This document shows positions 1-7,641 of a stretch of DNA of 64,000 bases, piece after piece. Under the pieces are notes generated by a model, which was not told where the DNA came from, did not search any database, and worked only from the letters and a program-made list of their open reading frames with translations. Where the stretch lies: assembly GCA_900770385.1 (NCBI GenBank), contig CAAGKK010000037.1, forward strand, positions 13,414 through 77,413. Reading direction: 5' to 3'. Source of the DNA: Clostridia bacterium (GTDB lineage Bacteria; Bacillota; Clostridia; TANB77; CAG-508). Both the position numbers and the translations under genes were made by a program. Position 1 is the stretch's first letter. Every line of letters starts with the position of its first letter.

Positions 1-268
1 ATTTATTTTTTATGATTTTTTTATTTAATGAGGACAAAATTCTATTTTCTATTATGTTATCTGTTCTACTAATAGGATTATCAAAATTATTAGAATCAAT
101 AATTAATAAATCATCTATAAATGCATCAGCAATAATTCTAGTTGTAATGCCTTTTAATATAGCAATTGCAGTACCATTTGTACTACTAATTATTTTATCT
201 ACAGAAAATAAGATATCACATCCATAGGATTTTCGAGCAACAATATCATTTTTTCTTATTTTCAACAT
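1..268 (-). CDS. yabG: Sporulation protease YabG (N-terminal part, cut by window edge)
   Basis: YabG is a sporulation-specific cysteine-type protease that processes spore coat and cortex-associated proteins. Only the first 89 codons lie in the window; the frame is open to base 1. Reading on the minus strand from the ATG at 268 gives a start like that of Bacillus YabG: a short lead-in, then the motif D-I-V-A-R-K-S-Y, then a beta-rich segment with A-I-L-K-G and I-I-A-D-A. A GGAG ribosome site lies 9 bases upstream. It is divergent from sipL, as expected for a sporulation block; yabG and sipL are also close together in Clostridioides difficile. The assignment rests on N-terminal similarity only. 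Confidence 0.8.
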   Translation of the reverse strand, partial: MLKIRKNDIVARKSYGCDILFSVDKIISSTNGTAIAILKGITTRIIADAFIDDLLIIDSNNFDNPISRTDNIIENRILSSLNKKIIKNK

Positions 269-436
269 TACATATCACTCCATAATATATGTCCTTATAG
301 CATAATATGTCGAAAAAGGTTATTTGGTGAATTGACTTATACAAAGCTAATCAAAAATTATTAGTAATAGGAATTTTTTTGGATTTTATTAATATAATGA
401 AGTATGTATTTATGAGAAAATAAGGAGGTAATTTTA

Positions 437-1987
437 ATGGAGGTAGATACAACTAGACAGAACTTAACAATTAATAAACTAGTTAGTACTAAGAAACAAA
501 CAGTTACAATTGAAGGAGATATAATAGTACCAGATGTTAAGCCTGATATACTAAATACAATAGATAGCGTAGGAAATGTATGCGTATACAAAAAAGAAGT
601 TTTAGATGGAAAAGTAAGAATAGATGGAGGAGTAAATGTTTATTTAATATATTTAGCAGATTCTCAAACAGATACTACAAGGGGGCTAAATACAACATTA
701 GATTTTACACAAATAATGGACATGGAAGCTTGCAAATCAGATATGGATGTAATTAGTAATCTTGGCGTTAAAAATATAGAATGTAAAGTACTAAATGGAA
801 GAAAAGTAAATATAAAAGCAGAAGTAGAAATAGAAATGCAAATATATTCAAATGAAAATATAAAGATTTTAAAAGAAATTAATAACATTAATGAAATTCA
901 AACATTAAATTCAAAAATGAATGTAAATACTCTAATAGGAAAAGGTTCAACAAAAGCATTTGCAAAAGATACAATTTCGTATGATAATTCAGATAATTTA
1001 ATGGAGATTTTAAAAGCAGAAGTTAGAGTTGTTAATCAAGAAATAAAAACAAGTTATAATAAGGTATTATTAAAAGCGGATGCAAATACTAAAATTATGT
1101 ATTTAACAGAAGATGGCAGTATAAGAAAGACACAATTAAATATACCTATAATAGGATTTGTTGATGTTGCAGATGTTTCGGAAGATGATATTATAGATAG
1201 CAATTTTGAAATAAAAAATATAATTATTAAACCAAATTCAGCAGAACAACATTCTATTTATATAGAAATAGAAGTGGAAATTGGCTGCAGAGTATATGGA
1301 ACAAATAACTTTGAACTAATACAAGATATGTACTCTACAGAAGAAGAAATAAATTTTACAACAAGAAGAATTGAAACTGAAAGAAATAAGAAAAACAAAA
1401 AAGATATTTGTGCTATAAATGAAAAAGTAGTAATTCCAGAAATAGCTAATAATGAAATTTATGATGTAGAAATTAACCCTATTATTAATAACATGAATAT
1501 ATTAAATGGAAGAATTATATATGAAGGAGAATTAAATTTAAACTTTTTATTCTCATCAAATGTAAGTTTGCAAATTGAAGCAAAAGACTATAAAATACCA
1601 TTTAGTTTTGAAGTAAATGACGATTGTATAAATTCAAACAAAAATATAATTACTAAAACAGAATGTATAGGAGATAGTTTTAAAATAGTGGCAGAAGGGA
1701 CTATAGAGTGTAATATAAAATTACAATTTAATATGGATATGTATGATACAGCTAAAATAAATATAATAGACGAAATTAAGGTAGCTGAAAACAGAAACAA
1801 TCAACAAAACAGTATGACTATATATATAGTAAAATCAGGAGATTCATTATGGAATATAGCTAAAAAATATAGAACTACTATAGAAAATATTATGAGACTT
1901 AATAATTTGGAGGAAGATAAAATTAATGTTGGAGAAAAACTATATATACAAAGGTATAATGTTAACATGATTCAACATACTGCATAA
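437..1987 (+). CDS. sipL: SipL-like spore coat morphogenesis protein (SPOCS/DUF3794 domains plus LysM)
   Basis: In clostridia SipL binds the SpoIVA ATPase and helps anchor the spore coat around the forespore; it is the functional counterpart of SpoVID. The 516-residue protein has no signal peptide. It begins with beta-rich DUF3794/SPOCS-type repeats (motifs such as V-P-D-V-K-P-D-I near residue 35) and ends with a LysM domain (about residues 460-505, starting Y-I-V-K-S-G-D-S-L-W). AAGGAGG at 422-428 fixes the start. It lies divergent to yabG and just before yunB, so this is a sporulation block, probably sigma-E controlled. A weak sigma-E-like pair occurs around 318-345 but is not convincing. 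Domain order matches SipL well. Confidence 0.88.
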   Translation: MEVDTTRQNLTINKLVSTKKQTVTIEGDIIVPDVKPDILNTIDSVGNVCVYKKEVLDGKVRIDGGVNVYLIYLADSQTDTTRGLNTTLDFTQIMDMEACKSDMDVISNLGVKNIECKVLNGRKVNIKAEVEIEMQIYSNENIKILKEINNINEIQTLNSKMNVNTLIGKGSTKAFAKDTISYDNSDNLMEILKAEVRVVNQEIKTSYNKVLLKADANTKIMYLTEDGSIRKTQLNIPIIGFVDVADVSEDDIIDSNFEIKNIIIKPNSAEQHSIYIEIEVEIGCRVYGTNNFELIQDMYSTEEEINFTTRRIETERNKKNKKDICAINEKVVIPEIANNEIYDVEINPIINNMNILNGRIIYEGELNLNFLFSSNVSLQIEAKDYKIPFSFEVNDDCINSNKNIITKTECIGDSFKIVAEGTIECNIKLQFNMDMYDTAKINIIDEIKVAENRNNQQNSMTIYIVKSGDSLWNIAKKYRTTIENIMRLNNLEEDKINVGEKLYIQRYNVNMIQHTA

Positions 1988-2033
1988 AATAATACTAATA
2001 AGCTTATAAATTTAAAGCATATTACAATATAAC

Positions 2034-2062
2034 AAAAGAGTAAGAGAATATCTTACTCTTTT
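2034..2062 (+). terminator. Intrinsic terminator after sipL
   Basis: A perfect 12-bp stem (2034-2045 with 2051-2062) and 5-base loop lies 47 bases after the sipL stop; the 3' arm ends in TTTT. Confidence 0.7.
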
Positions 2063-2078
2063 GCTGATAATATTAGAT

Positions 2079-2107
2079 TAATATTTTTTATAAAAAAGTA
2101 ATACAAA
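2079..2107 (+). promoter_or_regulatory. Possible sigma-E promoter of yunB
   Basis: TAATATT at 2079-2085 fits the sigma-E -35 consensus. It is followed by exactly 14 bases and then AATACAAA at 2100-2107, which fits 6 of 8 positions of CATACANT. The site lies 30 bases before yunB, a known sigma-E regulon member in Bacillus. This is a consensus match only. Confidence 0.45.
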
Positions 2108-2136
2108 ATAGGGGAGATTAAAATAAGAGGTGAAAA

Positions 2137-2850
2137 ATGGACTTATTATATTCTAGACCTAGATTAAAAATTCCTAGATTATGTGTATTTAAAAGTAATA
2201 GAAAAAATAAAAATGAAAAGAAAATAGAAAAGTTAATATTTATATTAATTTTAATTGTTTTTAGTATGATATGTTTAATTAAAGCTGTTGAACCAATATT
2301 TAACGAATTGTGTAAAGATAAAGCTAAAAGTATTGCGACAATTATATGTAATAGTAAAACAACTGAATGTATGCAAGGTTATAATTATTCAGACTTTATA
2401 ATAATACATAAAGATGACAAAAACAATGTTGTAATGCTAGAATCCAACATGGTTAATATAAATTCAGTAACATCTGATATAGCACAAAAAATTCAAGAAC
2501 AAATAAATAATACAGAAGATAGCAATATTTCAATTAGTTTAGGGAGTTTTACTGGAATTAGTTTGTTATCTGGAAAAGGTCCAAGGATACCAATTGAGAT
2601 CTCAACTATAGGAAATATTTCAACTAATTTCAAAAGTGAATTTATAGAAAAGGGAATCAACCAAACTTTACATAGGCTATATTTAGAAATTGAATGTGAA
2701 ATAAGTATATTAACACCATTTAATACAATTAATGAAAAAATAAAGAATGAATTTTTAATTACAGAAAATATTATAGTAGGAAATATTCCAGATGCGTATT
2801 ACAATATAAAAGGAGTAACAGCAAATGATGCTTTAGAAGTAGTAGAATAA
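2137..2850 (+). CDS. yunB: Sporulation protein YunB
   Basis: YunB is a mother-cell membrane protein needed for efficient sporulation in Bacillus; its biochemical role is unclear. The 237-residue protein opens with a basic, proline-containing stretch (R-P-R-L-K-I-P-R), has one membrane helix at about 31-52, then a soluble domain. The soluble domain carries the family signatures: an A-T-I-I-C-N stretch, the G-K-G-P-R-I-P-I motif near residue 147, I-G-N-I-S, and a G-I-N-Q-T-L segment. AGAGGTG precedes the ATG. It follows sipL after a terminator, with its own sigma-E-like promoter. Length and motifs match the family throughout. Confidence 0.85.
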   Translation: MDLLYSRPRLKIPRLCVFKSNRKNKNEKKIEKLIFILILIVFSMICLIKAVEPIFNELCKDKAKSIATIICNSKTTECMQGYNYSDFIIIHKDDKNNVVMLESNMVNINSVTSDIAQKIQEQINNTEDSNISISLGSFTGISLLSGKGPRIPIEISTIGNISTNFKSEFIEKGINQTLHRLYLEIECEISILTPFNTINEKIKNEFLITENIIVGNIPDAYYNIKGVTANDALEVVE

Positions 2851-2855
2851 GAAAA

Positions 2856-2886
2856 AAGCTGTCAATATTTTTAATATTGGCAGCTT
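2856..2886. terminator. Bidirectional terminator between yunB and the HTH regulator
   Basis: Inverted arms 2856-2869 and 2873-2886 (14 bp, one G-U pair, 3-base loop) sit between two convergent genes. The strongest T-run is on the minus strand (AAAAAA at 2852-2857 read in reverse), so it mainly ends the minus-strand regulator gene. Confidence 0.75.
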
Positions 2887-2890
2887 AAAA

Positions 2891-3217
2891 TTATTGTTCT
2901 TTAATGATAACTTTTGCTATATCATAAATTAGTTTTAATTTATCTGGTGGACAATCTTTTAGCAAAATAGAAAATTCTTCATTTAGATAGTGGTTAGATG
3001 TACTACCAGTTCCAGATAAAACATCTCCCTCGGAAATATCTAATAAATCGCATATTTGATTTAATCTATTTAAATTAATTTTAGAATTTCCTCTTTCAAC
3101 TCTACTTAAAAAGGCAACAGAGATGTCAATTTTTTCAGCAAGTTGTTCTTGAGTATAGCCTTTTTCTATTCTTGCTTTTTTTAATCTTTCTCCAATAATA
3201 GAATAATCTAAAGACAT
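2891..3217 (-). CDS. XRE/Cro-CI family helix-turn-helix regulator
   Basis: A 108-residue DNA-binding protein with an N-terminal HTH of the Cro/CI type at about residues 8-62: I-G-E-R-L-K-K-A-R, then Y-T-Q-E-Q-L-A-E-K and S-V-A-F-L-S-R-V-E-R-G. A short C-terminal tail may dimerise. AAAGGGTG lies before the ATG. It stands alone, convergent with yunB. SinR and SlrR have similar size and a similar HTH, but the tail here shows no SinI-binding signature I can recognise, so the target is unknown. It could be autoregulated; no clear operator palindrome was seen. Confidence 0.85.
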   Translation of the reverse strand: MSLDYSIIGERLKKARIEKGYTQEQLAEKIDISVAFLSRVERGNSKINLNRLNQICDLLDISEGDVLSGTGSTSNHYLNEEFSILLKDCPPDKLKLIYDIAKVIIKEQ

Positions 3218-3280
3218 TTATATCACCCTTTCTTTTTTATAAAATATAGCATTACAAATTTATATTTTACAGAAAGCAAT

Positions 3281-3313
3281 AGGTTAAATTATACTGTTGG
3301 TATAATTTAACCT
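3281..3313 (-). terminator. Intrinsic terminator of the J-domain gene
   Basis: A perfect 14-bp stem (3281-3294 with 3300-3313) and 5-base loop lies 28 bases past the stop of the minus-strand J-domain gene, followed on that strand by a short T-rich stretch. Confidence 0.6.
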
Positions 3314-3341
3314 ATTTGTCTTAAATTATTCAATTTTGAAG

Positions 3342-3944
3342 TTAAAAAGTAAAACTTCTTAATAGGAAATCCCTAGTAAATGGAACATATAATAATATAC
3401 ATAGTAGGATAAAAACAATAAAAATAGTTAATACAAAAGCTATTAAATTTTTTACCCAATGGTCTATTTTGTACTTTATAATATCTATAATCGAAGGTTC
3501 ATAATAAGTTCTATTTTGAGATGTAGTTCTATTTGTATTTTGAGGTGTATTTTTTATATTATTAACAGTAGAATTAGTATATTGTGGAGTAGAATAAGTA
3601 TTGTTATTCTGAGCCGAAGAATGATTATAATTAGTATTGTAATTATTCTTTAATTTAGAAATCTCAGAAGATAAAACCTGATTATCTTTAACTAATTGAT
3701 TATATTTGTTTATATCAATTATTGGTTCTGTTATATTTAATTGGTCATCATATTTTTTCTTTTTTTCAGAGTCAGATAAAGTTTCATAAGCTTCACTAAT
3801 TTTTTTGAAGCGTTCTTCTGCAAGTTCTTTATTTTCTTTAGTAGAATCTGGATGATACTTTTTTGCAAGAGTTTTATAAGCCTTATTTATAACTTCAGAA
3901 GAAGCATGTCTACTAACCTCTAATTCTTCATAATAATTTTTCAT
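3342..3944 (-). CDS. Membrane-anchored J-domain protein
   Basis: The first ~70 residues form a DnaJ J-domain with the HPD motif at residues 31-33 (K-K-Y-H-P-D-S) and a following helix ending Y-D-D-Q-L. It should stimulate an Hsp70 ATPase. A polar, Asn/Thr/Gln-rich linker follows (about 85-150), then a hydrophobic helix near the C-terminus (about 170-190) that should place the J-domain on the cytoplasmic face. There is no Gly/Phe region and no zinc finger, so it is not canonical DnaJ; it is a class C co-chaperone whose client is unknown. AGAGGT precedes the ATG. Divergent from ruvA. Confidence 0.85.
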   Translation of the reverse strand: MKNYYEELEVSRHASSEVINKAYKTLAKKYHPDSTKENKELAEERFKKISEAYETLSDSEKKKKYDDQLNITEPIIDINKYNQLVKDNQVLSSEISKLKNNYNTNYNHSSAQNNNTYSTPQYTNSTVNNIKNTPQNTNRTTSQNRTYYEPSIIDIIKYKIDHWVKNLIAFVLTIFIVFILLCILLYVPFTRDFLLRSFTF

Positions 3945-4038
3945 AATTTACCTCTTAAAAAGTATAACAAATATATAATGTAAAGTAAACAGTTTTGTAA
4001 TACTATAAAAAATATTTTTTAATAATCAAAGATAAGTC

Positions 4039-4066
4039 TTGCAAAAATAAAAAACTATGATAAAAT
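4039..4066 (+). promoter_or_regulatory. Probable sigma-A promoter of ruvA-rarA
   Basis: TTGCAA (4039-4044), 16-base spacer, TAAAAT (4061-4066) with an extended -10 TGA just before it; 43 bases upstream of ruvA. Confidence 0.5.
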
Positions 4067-4108
4067 AAGAGAAAAAATGTTCGAGTTTTAAATATTGAGA
4101 GGTAAAAA

Positions 4109-4711
4109 ATGATAGCATATCTTAATGGAATATTAGAATTGAAATTTAATGGATACATTATAATAGATGTTATGGGAGTTGGATATAAAGTTTTTATGTC
4201 AGAAACTTCAATAAACAAATTAGGAGAAATAGGAGACAAAGTAAAAGTATACACACACTATCATGTAAGAGAAGATGAGATTAGCCTTTATGGATTCTTA
4301 AATATAGAAGAATTAAACATGTTTGAATTATTAATATCTGTAAGTGGTGTTGGAGCAAAATCTGCATTAAATACTTTAGCATATATAGAACCATCAACAT
4401 TTGCGTTAGCAGTTGTATCAAATGATACGAGTAAACTAGTAAAAATTCCTGGAATTGGAGCAAAAACTGCAGCAAGAATAGTATTAGAACTAAAAGATAA
4501 ACTAAAAAATCAGGATATAGTTAAAAATAAAGTAGATAAAATTGAAAGTAATATAGAAAATAAAGAAAATATAGAAGAGGCAATAACTGCACTTCAAGTA
4601 TTAGGATATAATAGAAAAGAAATAGAAAAAATATTTGAAAAAATAGAAGATACTAATATTTCACTTGAAGAGTTAATAAAAAAAGGATTAAAATACTTAT
4701 CAACAAGATAA
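4109..4711 (+). CDS. ruvA: Holliday junction branch migration protein RuvA
   Basis: RuvA binds four-way junctions as a tetramer and loads the RuvB motor. All three parts are visible in 200 residues: the N-terminal OB fold (M-I-A-Y-L-N-G-I), two helix-hairpin-helix motifs (V-S-G-V-G-A-K-S-A and I-P-G-I-G-A-K-T-A) and a C-terminal domain III with A-L-Q-V-L-G-Y-N that contacts RuvB. GAGAGG precedes the ATG. The usual downstream partner ruvB is not here; rarA follows 25 bases later and is probably co-transcribed. Length is typical. Confidence 0.95.
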   Translation: MIAYLNGILELKFNGYIIIDVMGVGYKVFMSETSINKLGEIGDKVKVYTHYHVREDEISLYGFLNIEELNMFELLISVSGVGAKSALNTLAYIEPSTFALAVVSNDTSKLVKIPGIGAKTAARIVLELKDKLKNQDIVKNKVDKIESNIENKENIEEAITALQVLGYNRKEIEKIFEKIEDTNISLEELIKKGLKYLSTR

Positions 4712-4736
4712 ATTACAATTAGAATAGGAGAAATTT

Positions 4737-5981
4737 ATGGAAGATAATAAACCATTAGCATATAGAATGCGTCCTAGAACACTAGAAGAATATGTTGGAC
4801 AAGAACATATATTAGGAAAAGATAAAATATTATATAGAACAATAAAAGCCGATAGATTATCAAGTATAATATTATTTGGACCTCCAGGCTGTGGTAAAAC
4901 TTCGCTTGCAAAGGTTATAAGCGAAACTACAAAATATAAATTTGAAAAAATAAATGCAGTTACCTCAGGAGTTTCAGATATAAAAAAGATAATAGAAGAT
5001 GCAAAAAATGTGTTTTTAAATCCAACAGGAAAATGTATATTATTTATAGATGAAATTCATAGATTTAATAAATTACAACAAGATGCATTACTTCCAGCAG
5101 TTGAAGATGGTACTATTATTTTGATTGGAGCAACAACAGAAAATCCGTATTTTTCTGTAAACAAAGCTCTAATTTCTAGATCAATGGTATTTAAACTAGA
5201 ACCTTTAAATGAAAATGATATTTTAAAAGTTTTAAAGATGGCGCTTGAAAGAAAAGACGGATTAGGAGAGTACAATATAAATATAAGTGATAATACTTTA
5301 AAAAATATTGCAAAGATTTCAGGAGGAGATGTAAGAACAGCATTAAATGGATTAGAAATAGCAGTGCTTACAACTTCAATGGATAAAGATGGAATAATTA
5401 ATATAACAGACCAAATTGCAGCAGATAGTATGCAAAAAAAGAAAACTTTTTTTGACAAATCAGGAGATAGTCATTATGATAATATAAGTGCATTTATAAA
5501 ATCTATGAGAGGAAGCAATCCAGATGCAGCTATTTTTTATTTAGCGAGAGCATTAAATGCTGGTGAAGATCCTATGTTTTTAGCTAGAAGAATTGTAATT
5601 GCTGCATCAGAAGATGTAGGAATGGCAAATCCAAATGCATTAGTAGTTGCTACTTCTGCAATGCAAGCTGTTCATCAAATTGGAATGCCAGAAGCCAGGA
5701 TAATACTTGCTGAAGCTACAATATATGTTGCAACATCTAAAAAATCAAATGCTTCATATTTAGCTATAAATAAAGCAATTGAAGATGTTAGTACAAAAGA
5801 TACAGGAGAAATACCAATGCATATTAGAAATGCACCTGCAGAAGGAATGAAGGATTTAGGATATTCTAATGGATATAAATATCCACATGATTATCCAGGA
5901 CATGTTGTAGAACAGCAATATTTACCAGATAAAATGCTTGGAACAAAATATTATTTAAAAGATGAAAATATCAAAAATTAA
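4737..5981 (+). CDS. rarA: Replication-associated recombination protein A (RarA/MgsA AAA+ ATPase)
   Basis: RarA is a clamp-loader-like AAA+ ATPase acting at stalled replication forks. In 414 residues it shows Walker A G-P-P-G-C-G-K-T (48-55), Walker B L-F-I-D-E-I-H-R-F (about 103-111), sensor 1 G-A-T-T-E-N-P, and the RarA/WRNIP1 C-terminal half with S-M-R-G-S-N-P-D-A-A and the Y-P-H-D-Y-P-G-H region. It is not RuvB: the arrangement after Walker B and the C-terminal region are those of RarA. AGGAGA lies before the ATG. It sits in the position where ruvB would be expected after ruvA. Confidence 0.95.
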   Translation: MEDNKPLAYRMRPRTLEEYVGQEHILGKDKILYRTIKADRLSSIILFGPPGCGKTSLAKVISETTKYKFEKINAVTSGVSDIKKIIEDAKNVFLNPTGKCILFIDEIHRFNKLQQDALLPAVEDGTIILIGATTENPYFSVNKALISRSMVFKLEPLNENDILKVLKMALERKDGLGEYNINISDNTLKNIAKISGGDVRTALNGLEIAVLTTSMDKDGIINITDQIAADSMQKKKTFFDKSGDSHYDNISAFIKSMRGSNPDAAIFYLARALNAGEDPMFLARRIVIAASEDVGMANPNALVVATSAMQAVHQIGMPEARIILAEATIYVATSKKSNASYLAINKAIEDVSTKDTGEIPMHIRNAPAEGMKDLGYSNGYKYPHDYPGHVVEQQYLPDKMLGTKYYLKDENIKN

Positions 5982-6002
5982 TAATAAATTGAATATTTTA
6001 AC

Positions 6003-6040
6003 AAAAATCTCTTAAACTATAAATATGTTAAGAGATTTTT
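6003..6040 (+). terminator. Terminator of rarA overlapping the next start codon
   Basis: Arms 6003-6015 and 6028-6040 pair perfectly over 13 bp and the 3' arm runs into seven T. The 12-base loop contains the apparent ATG of the next gene. Confidence 0.65.
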
Positions 6041-6387
6041 TTGATATAAAAAGAGTTTTAATTGGAATATTTTCTGGTATTGTGAGCGGACTATTTGCAA
6101 CAGGTGGAGGAATGATATTAGTTCCAGCTTATATATATATGCTAAATATGAGCGAAGTGGAATCAAGAGCCACTTCCGTACTATGTATATTACCAATGGT
6201 GGTTACTAGTGGATTTTTTTATTACAAAAATAATTATATTGATTGGAAAATAGGCTTGTTTTGTGCAATAGGTGGAATATTAGGAGGATTGGTTGGAGCA
6301 AAGTTACTAAATAAGCTGCCCGTAAAATATTTAAAAATTGCATTTATCATCTTTTTAATATATGCATCATATAGAATGATTGTATAG
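6025..6387 (+). CDS. TSUP (TauE/SafE) family half-permease, first of a pair
   Basis: A 120-residue membrane protein with about four helices and the TSUP repeat signature G-L-F-A-T-G-G-G-M-I-L-V-P near residue 25. The family exports or imports sulfur-containing or organic anions; the substrate is unknown. A full TSUP protein has two such repeats, and here each repeat is a separate gene, with the partner 28 bases downstream. They probably assemble as a heterodimer. The start is uncertain: the ATG at 6025 lies in the loop of the rarA terminator and has no ribosome site. No better start was seen before the conserved glycine motif. Confidence 0.75.
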   Translation: MLRDFFDIKRVLIGIFSGIVSGLFATGGGMILVPAYIYMLNMSEVESRATSVLCILPMVVTSGFFYYKNNYIDWKIGLFCAIGGILGGLVGAKLLNKLPVKYLKIAFIIFLIYASYRMIV

Positions 6388-6415
6388 TGCAGAAACAGAA
6401 AGGGGATTGATTATA

Positions 6416-6799
6416 ATGTTAGAAACATTGATTGGTTTTATTTCTGGAATTGTAAGTGGAACAGGAATGGGTGGAGGAACAATTTTAATTCTTTGTTTAT
6501 CTTTATTTATGGGAATAGACCAAAAAGTAGCCCAAGCCACTAATCTAGTTTTCTTTATTCCAACTTCAATTGCAGCTATATATATTAATATAAAAGAAAA
6601 AAAGATTGAATGGAAAACCGCTAAAGTGATAATCATGTGGGGAATAATAGGAGCAGTAACAGGAGCATTAATAGCTTTAAAAGTTAATGTAAAATTTTTG
6701 AAAAAATTATTTGGCATTTTTTTAGCTGTTATTGCAATACATGAAGTATATATTTTAATAAAAGAGTATAAAAAAGATAAAAAAAATAATAATAAATAA
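6416..6799 (+). CDS. TSUP (TauE/SafE) family half-permease, second of a pair
   Basis: The second half-size TSUP protein has 127 residues and a similar repeat near its N-terminus (G-T-G-M-G-G-G-T-I-L-I), about four membrane helices and a lysine-rich cytoplasmic tail. I chose the ATG at 6416, with AGGGG at 6400-6404; an in-frame TTG at 6380 would overlap the preceding gene and has no ribosome site. It has its own start signals and is in a different frame, so this looks like a natural two-gene transporter and not a frameshifted one. The substrate is unknown. Confidence 0.78.
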   Translation: MLETLIGFISGIVSGTGMGGGTILILCLSLFMGIDQKVAQATNLVFFIPTSIAAIYINIKEKKIEWKTAKVIIMWGIIGAVTGALIALKVNVKFLKKLFGIFLAVIAIHEVYILIKEYKKDKKNNNK

Positions 6800-6828
6800 T
6801 AAGATTAAAAACTAAAGGAGGAACAGAT

Positions 6829-6966
6829 ATGAAATTTGCAAAAGGTATGATACTAGGAGGAATGATTGCAGCAGGTGTTATGATGGTATATGCAGATAAT
6901 AATATGAATACTAAAAAAATAATGAAAAAGGGAAAACAATTAGCAAGAAAGATGGGAATAATGTAG
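6829..6966 (+). CDS. Small membrane-associated protein (45 aa)
   Basis: A 45-residue frame with a strong ribosome site (AAAGGAGG at 6814-6821). The product has a short glycine/methionine-rich hydrophobic stretch (G-M-I-L-G-G-M-I-A-A-G) followed by a basic tail with K-K-I-M-K-K-G-K and A-R-K-M-G. This resembles small YtxH/DUF3918-like proteins of Firmicutes with one N-terminal membrane helix; the family match is tentative. Its stop codon lies inside the loop of a terminator hairpin. Probably the last gene of the TSUP transcript. Function unknown. Confidence 0.7.
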   Translation: MKFAKGMILGGMIAAGVMMVYADNNMNTKKIMKKGKQLARKMGIM

Positions 6967-6980
6967 TCCCATCTTTACTT
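6949..6980 (+). terminator. Terminator overlapping the small gene's stop
   Basis: AAGATGGGA (6949-6957) pairs with TCCCATCTT (6967-6975), then a T-rich tail; the stop TAG at 6964-6966 is in the loop. Confidence 0.6.
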
Positions 6981-7006
6981 TTGTATAATAAAACTTTTGC
7001 TGAGTC

Positions 7007-7447
7007 TTATTTAATGCAAGGTTTGTTATCAAATTTGCAATCATCTTTTTTGTCACCAATAAAGCAATCACATTCTTTCATATCTACACCTTTTAAGCAT
7101 TTGCCTTCGCGATGACATTTAGAGCAAACTTTTACATGTTTTACTTTATTTACCCATATTTGAACTTCATATTTTCTGTCAGGACAAAGTGGACCAAATA
7201 CAAATTCACCATCACAATCTGTAAAAGTATGAGAAACTGGTTTTCTTTCAGGTTTGCCACAGCTAAAATCAACTTCTATTAATTTTACTACTGCATCTTT
7301 TATAGGTTCTTTGTGACAGTCTTTTACAACACCATATAAAACACTTCTGTCATCTTCAGGTAATACAATGTCTAAATCATATTGTTTTCCAGTAGCAATA
7401 TGACCATCAACATCTACAATTGAACAACATTTATTTTCAAAATCCAT
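7007..7447 (-). CDS. Cys-rich protein with a carboxypeptidase-regulatory-like beta domain
   Basis: A 146-residue cytoplasmic protein without signal peptide. Residues ~36-100 look like a carboxypeptidase regulatory/CNA-B-like beta sandwich: L-Y-G-V-V-K-D, P-I-K-D-A-V-V-K-L and a D-G-E-F-V-F-G turn. The rest is rich in cysteine (about a dozen, including C-C near the start and C-S-K-C-H, C-D-C and C-K pairs near the end). Such soluble Cys-rich beta proteins in clostridia can be spore or envelope proteins, but nothing here proves that. Transcribed alone on the minus strand, with GAAAGGA before the ATG. Function unknown. Confidence 0.7.
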   Translation of the reverse strand: MDFENKCCSIVDVDGHIATGKQYDLDIVLPEDDRSVLYGVVKDCHKEPIKDAVVKLIEVDFSCGKPERKPVSHTFTDCDGEFVFGPLCPDRKYEVQIWVNKVKHVKVCSKCHREGKCLKGVDMKECDCFIGDKKDDCKFDNKPCIK

Positions 7448-7571
7448 TAAAATACATATCCTTTCATATTTTTTATATAAGCATAAAAGCTTTTGCTATA
7501 TTATATGAAAAATAAGAAATAGTGTTACATTATAGAAGAAAATGTTATTTTAAAAAAATAAAACTATATAA

Positions 7572-7600
7572 TTGACCCAAAAAATAATTACTGATATAAT
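7572..7600 (+). promoter_or_regulatory. Sigma-A promoter of the prepilin-like gene
   Basis: TTGACC (7572-7577), 17-base spacer, TATAAT (7595-7600), 41 bases before the coding start. Near-consensus. Confidence 0.65.
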
Positions 7601-7641
7601 AAACATGCTAAATAAAACTAAAGAAGGAAGGAAAAACATAC

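Noticed and set aside
12..227. A 71-codon hydrophobic frame on the plus strand
   Set aside because: It is the antisense of the yabG start; the minus frame matches YabG and has a ribosome site.
283..310. A sigma-K-like promoter (AC, 17 bases, CATATATTA) on the minus strand before yabG
   Set aside because: The -10 is so close to the coding start that transcription would begin inside the ribosome site, leaving no usable leader.
6025..6799. The two TSUP genes as one frameshifted permease
   Set aside because: The second half has its own ribosome site and ATG, the gap is 28 bases, and adjacent half-size TSUP genes fit a natural pair. There is no Leu-CGG-A signature.
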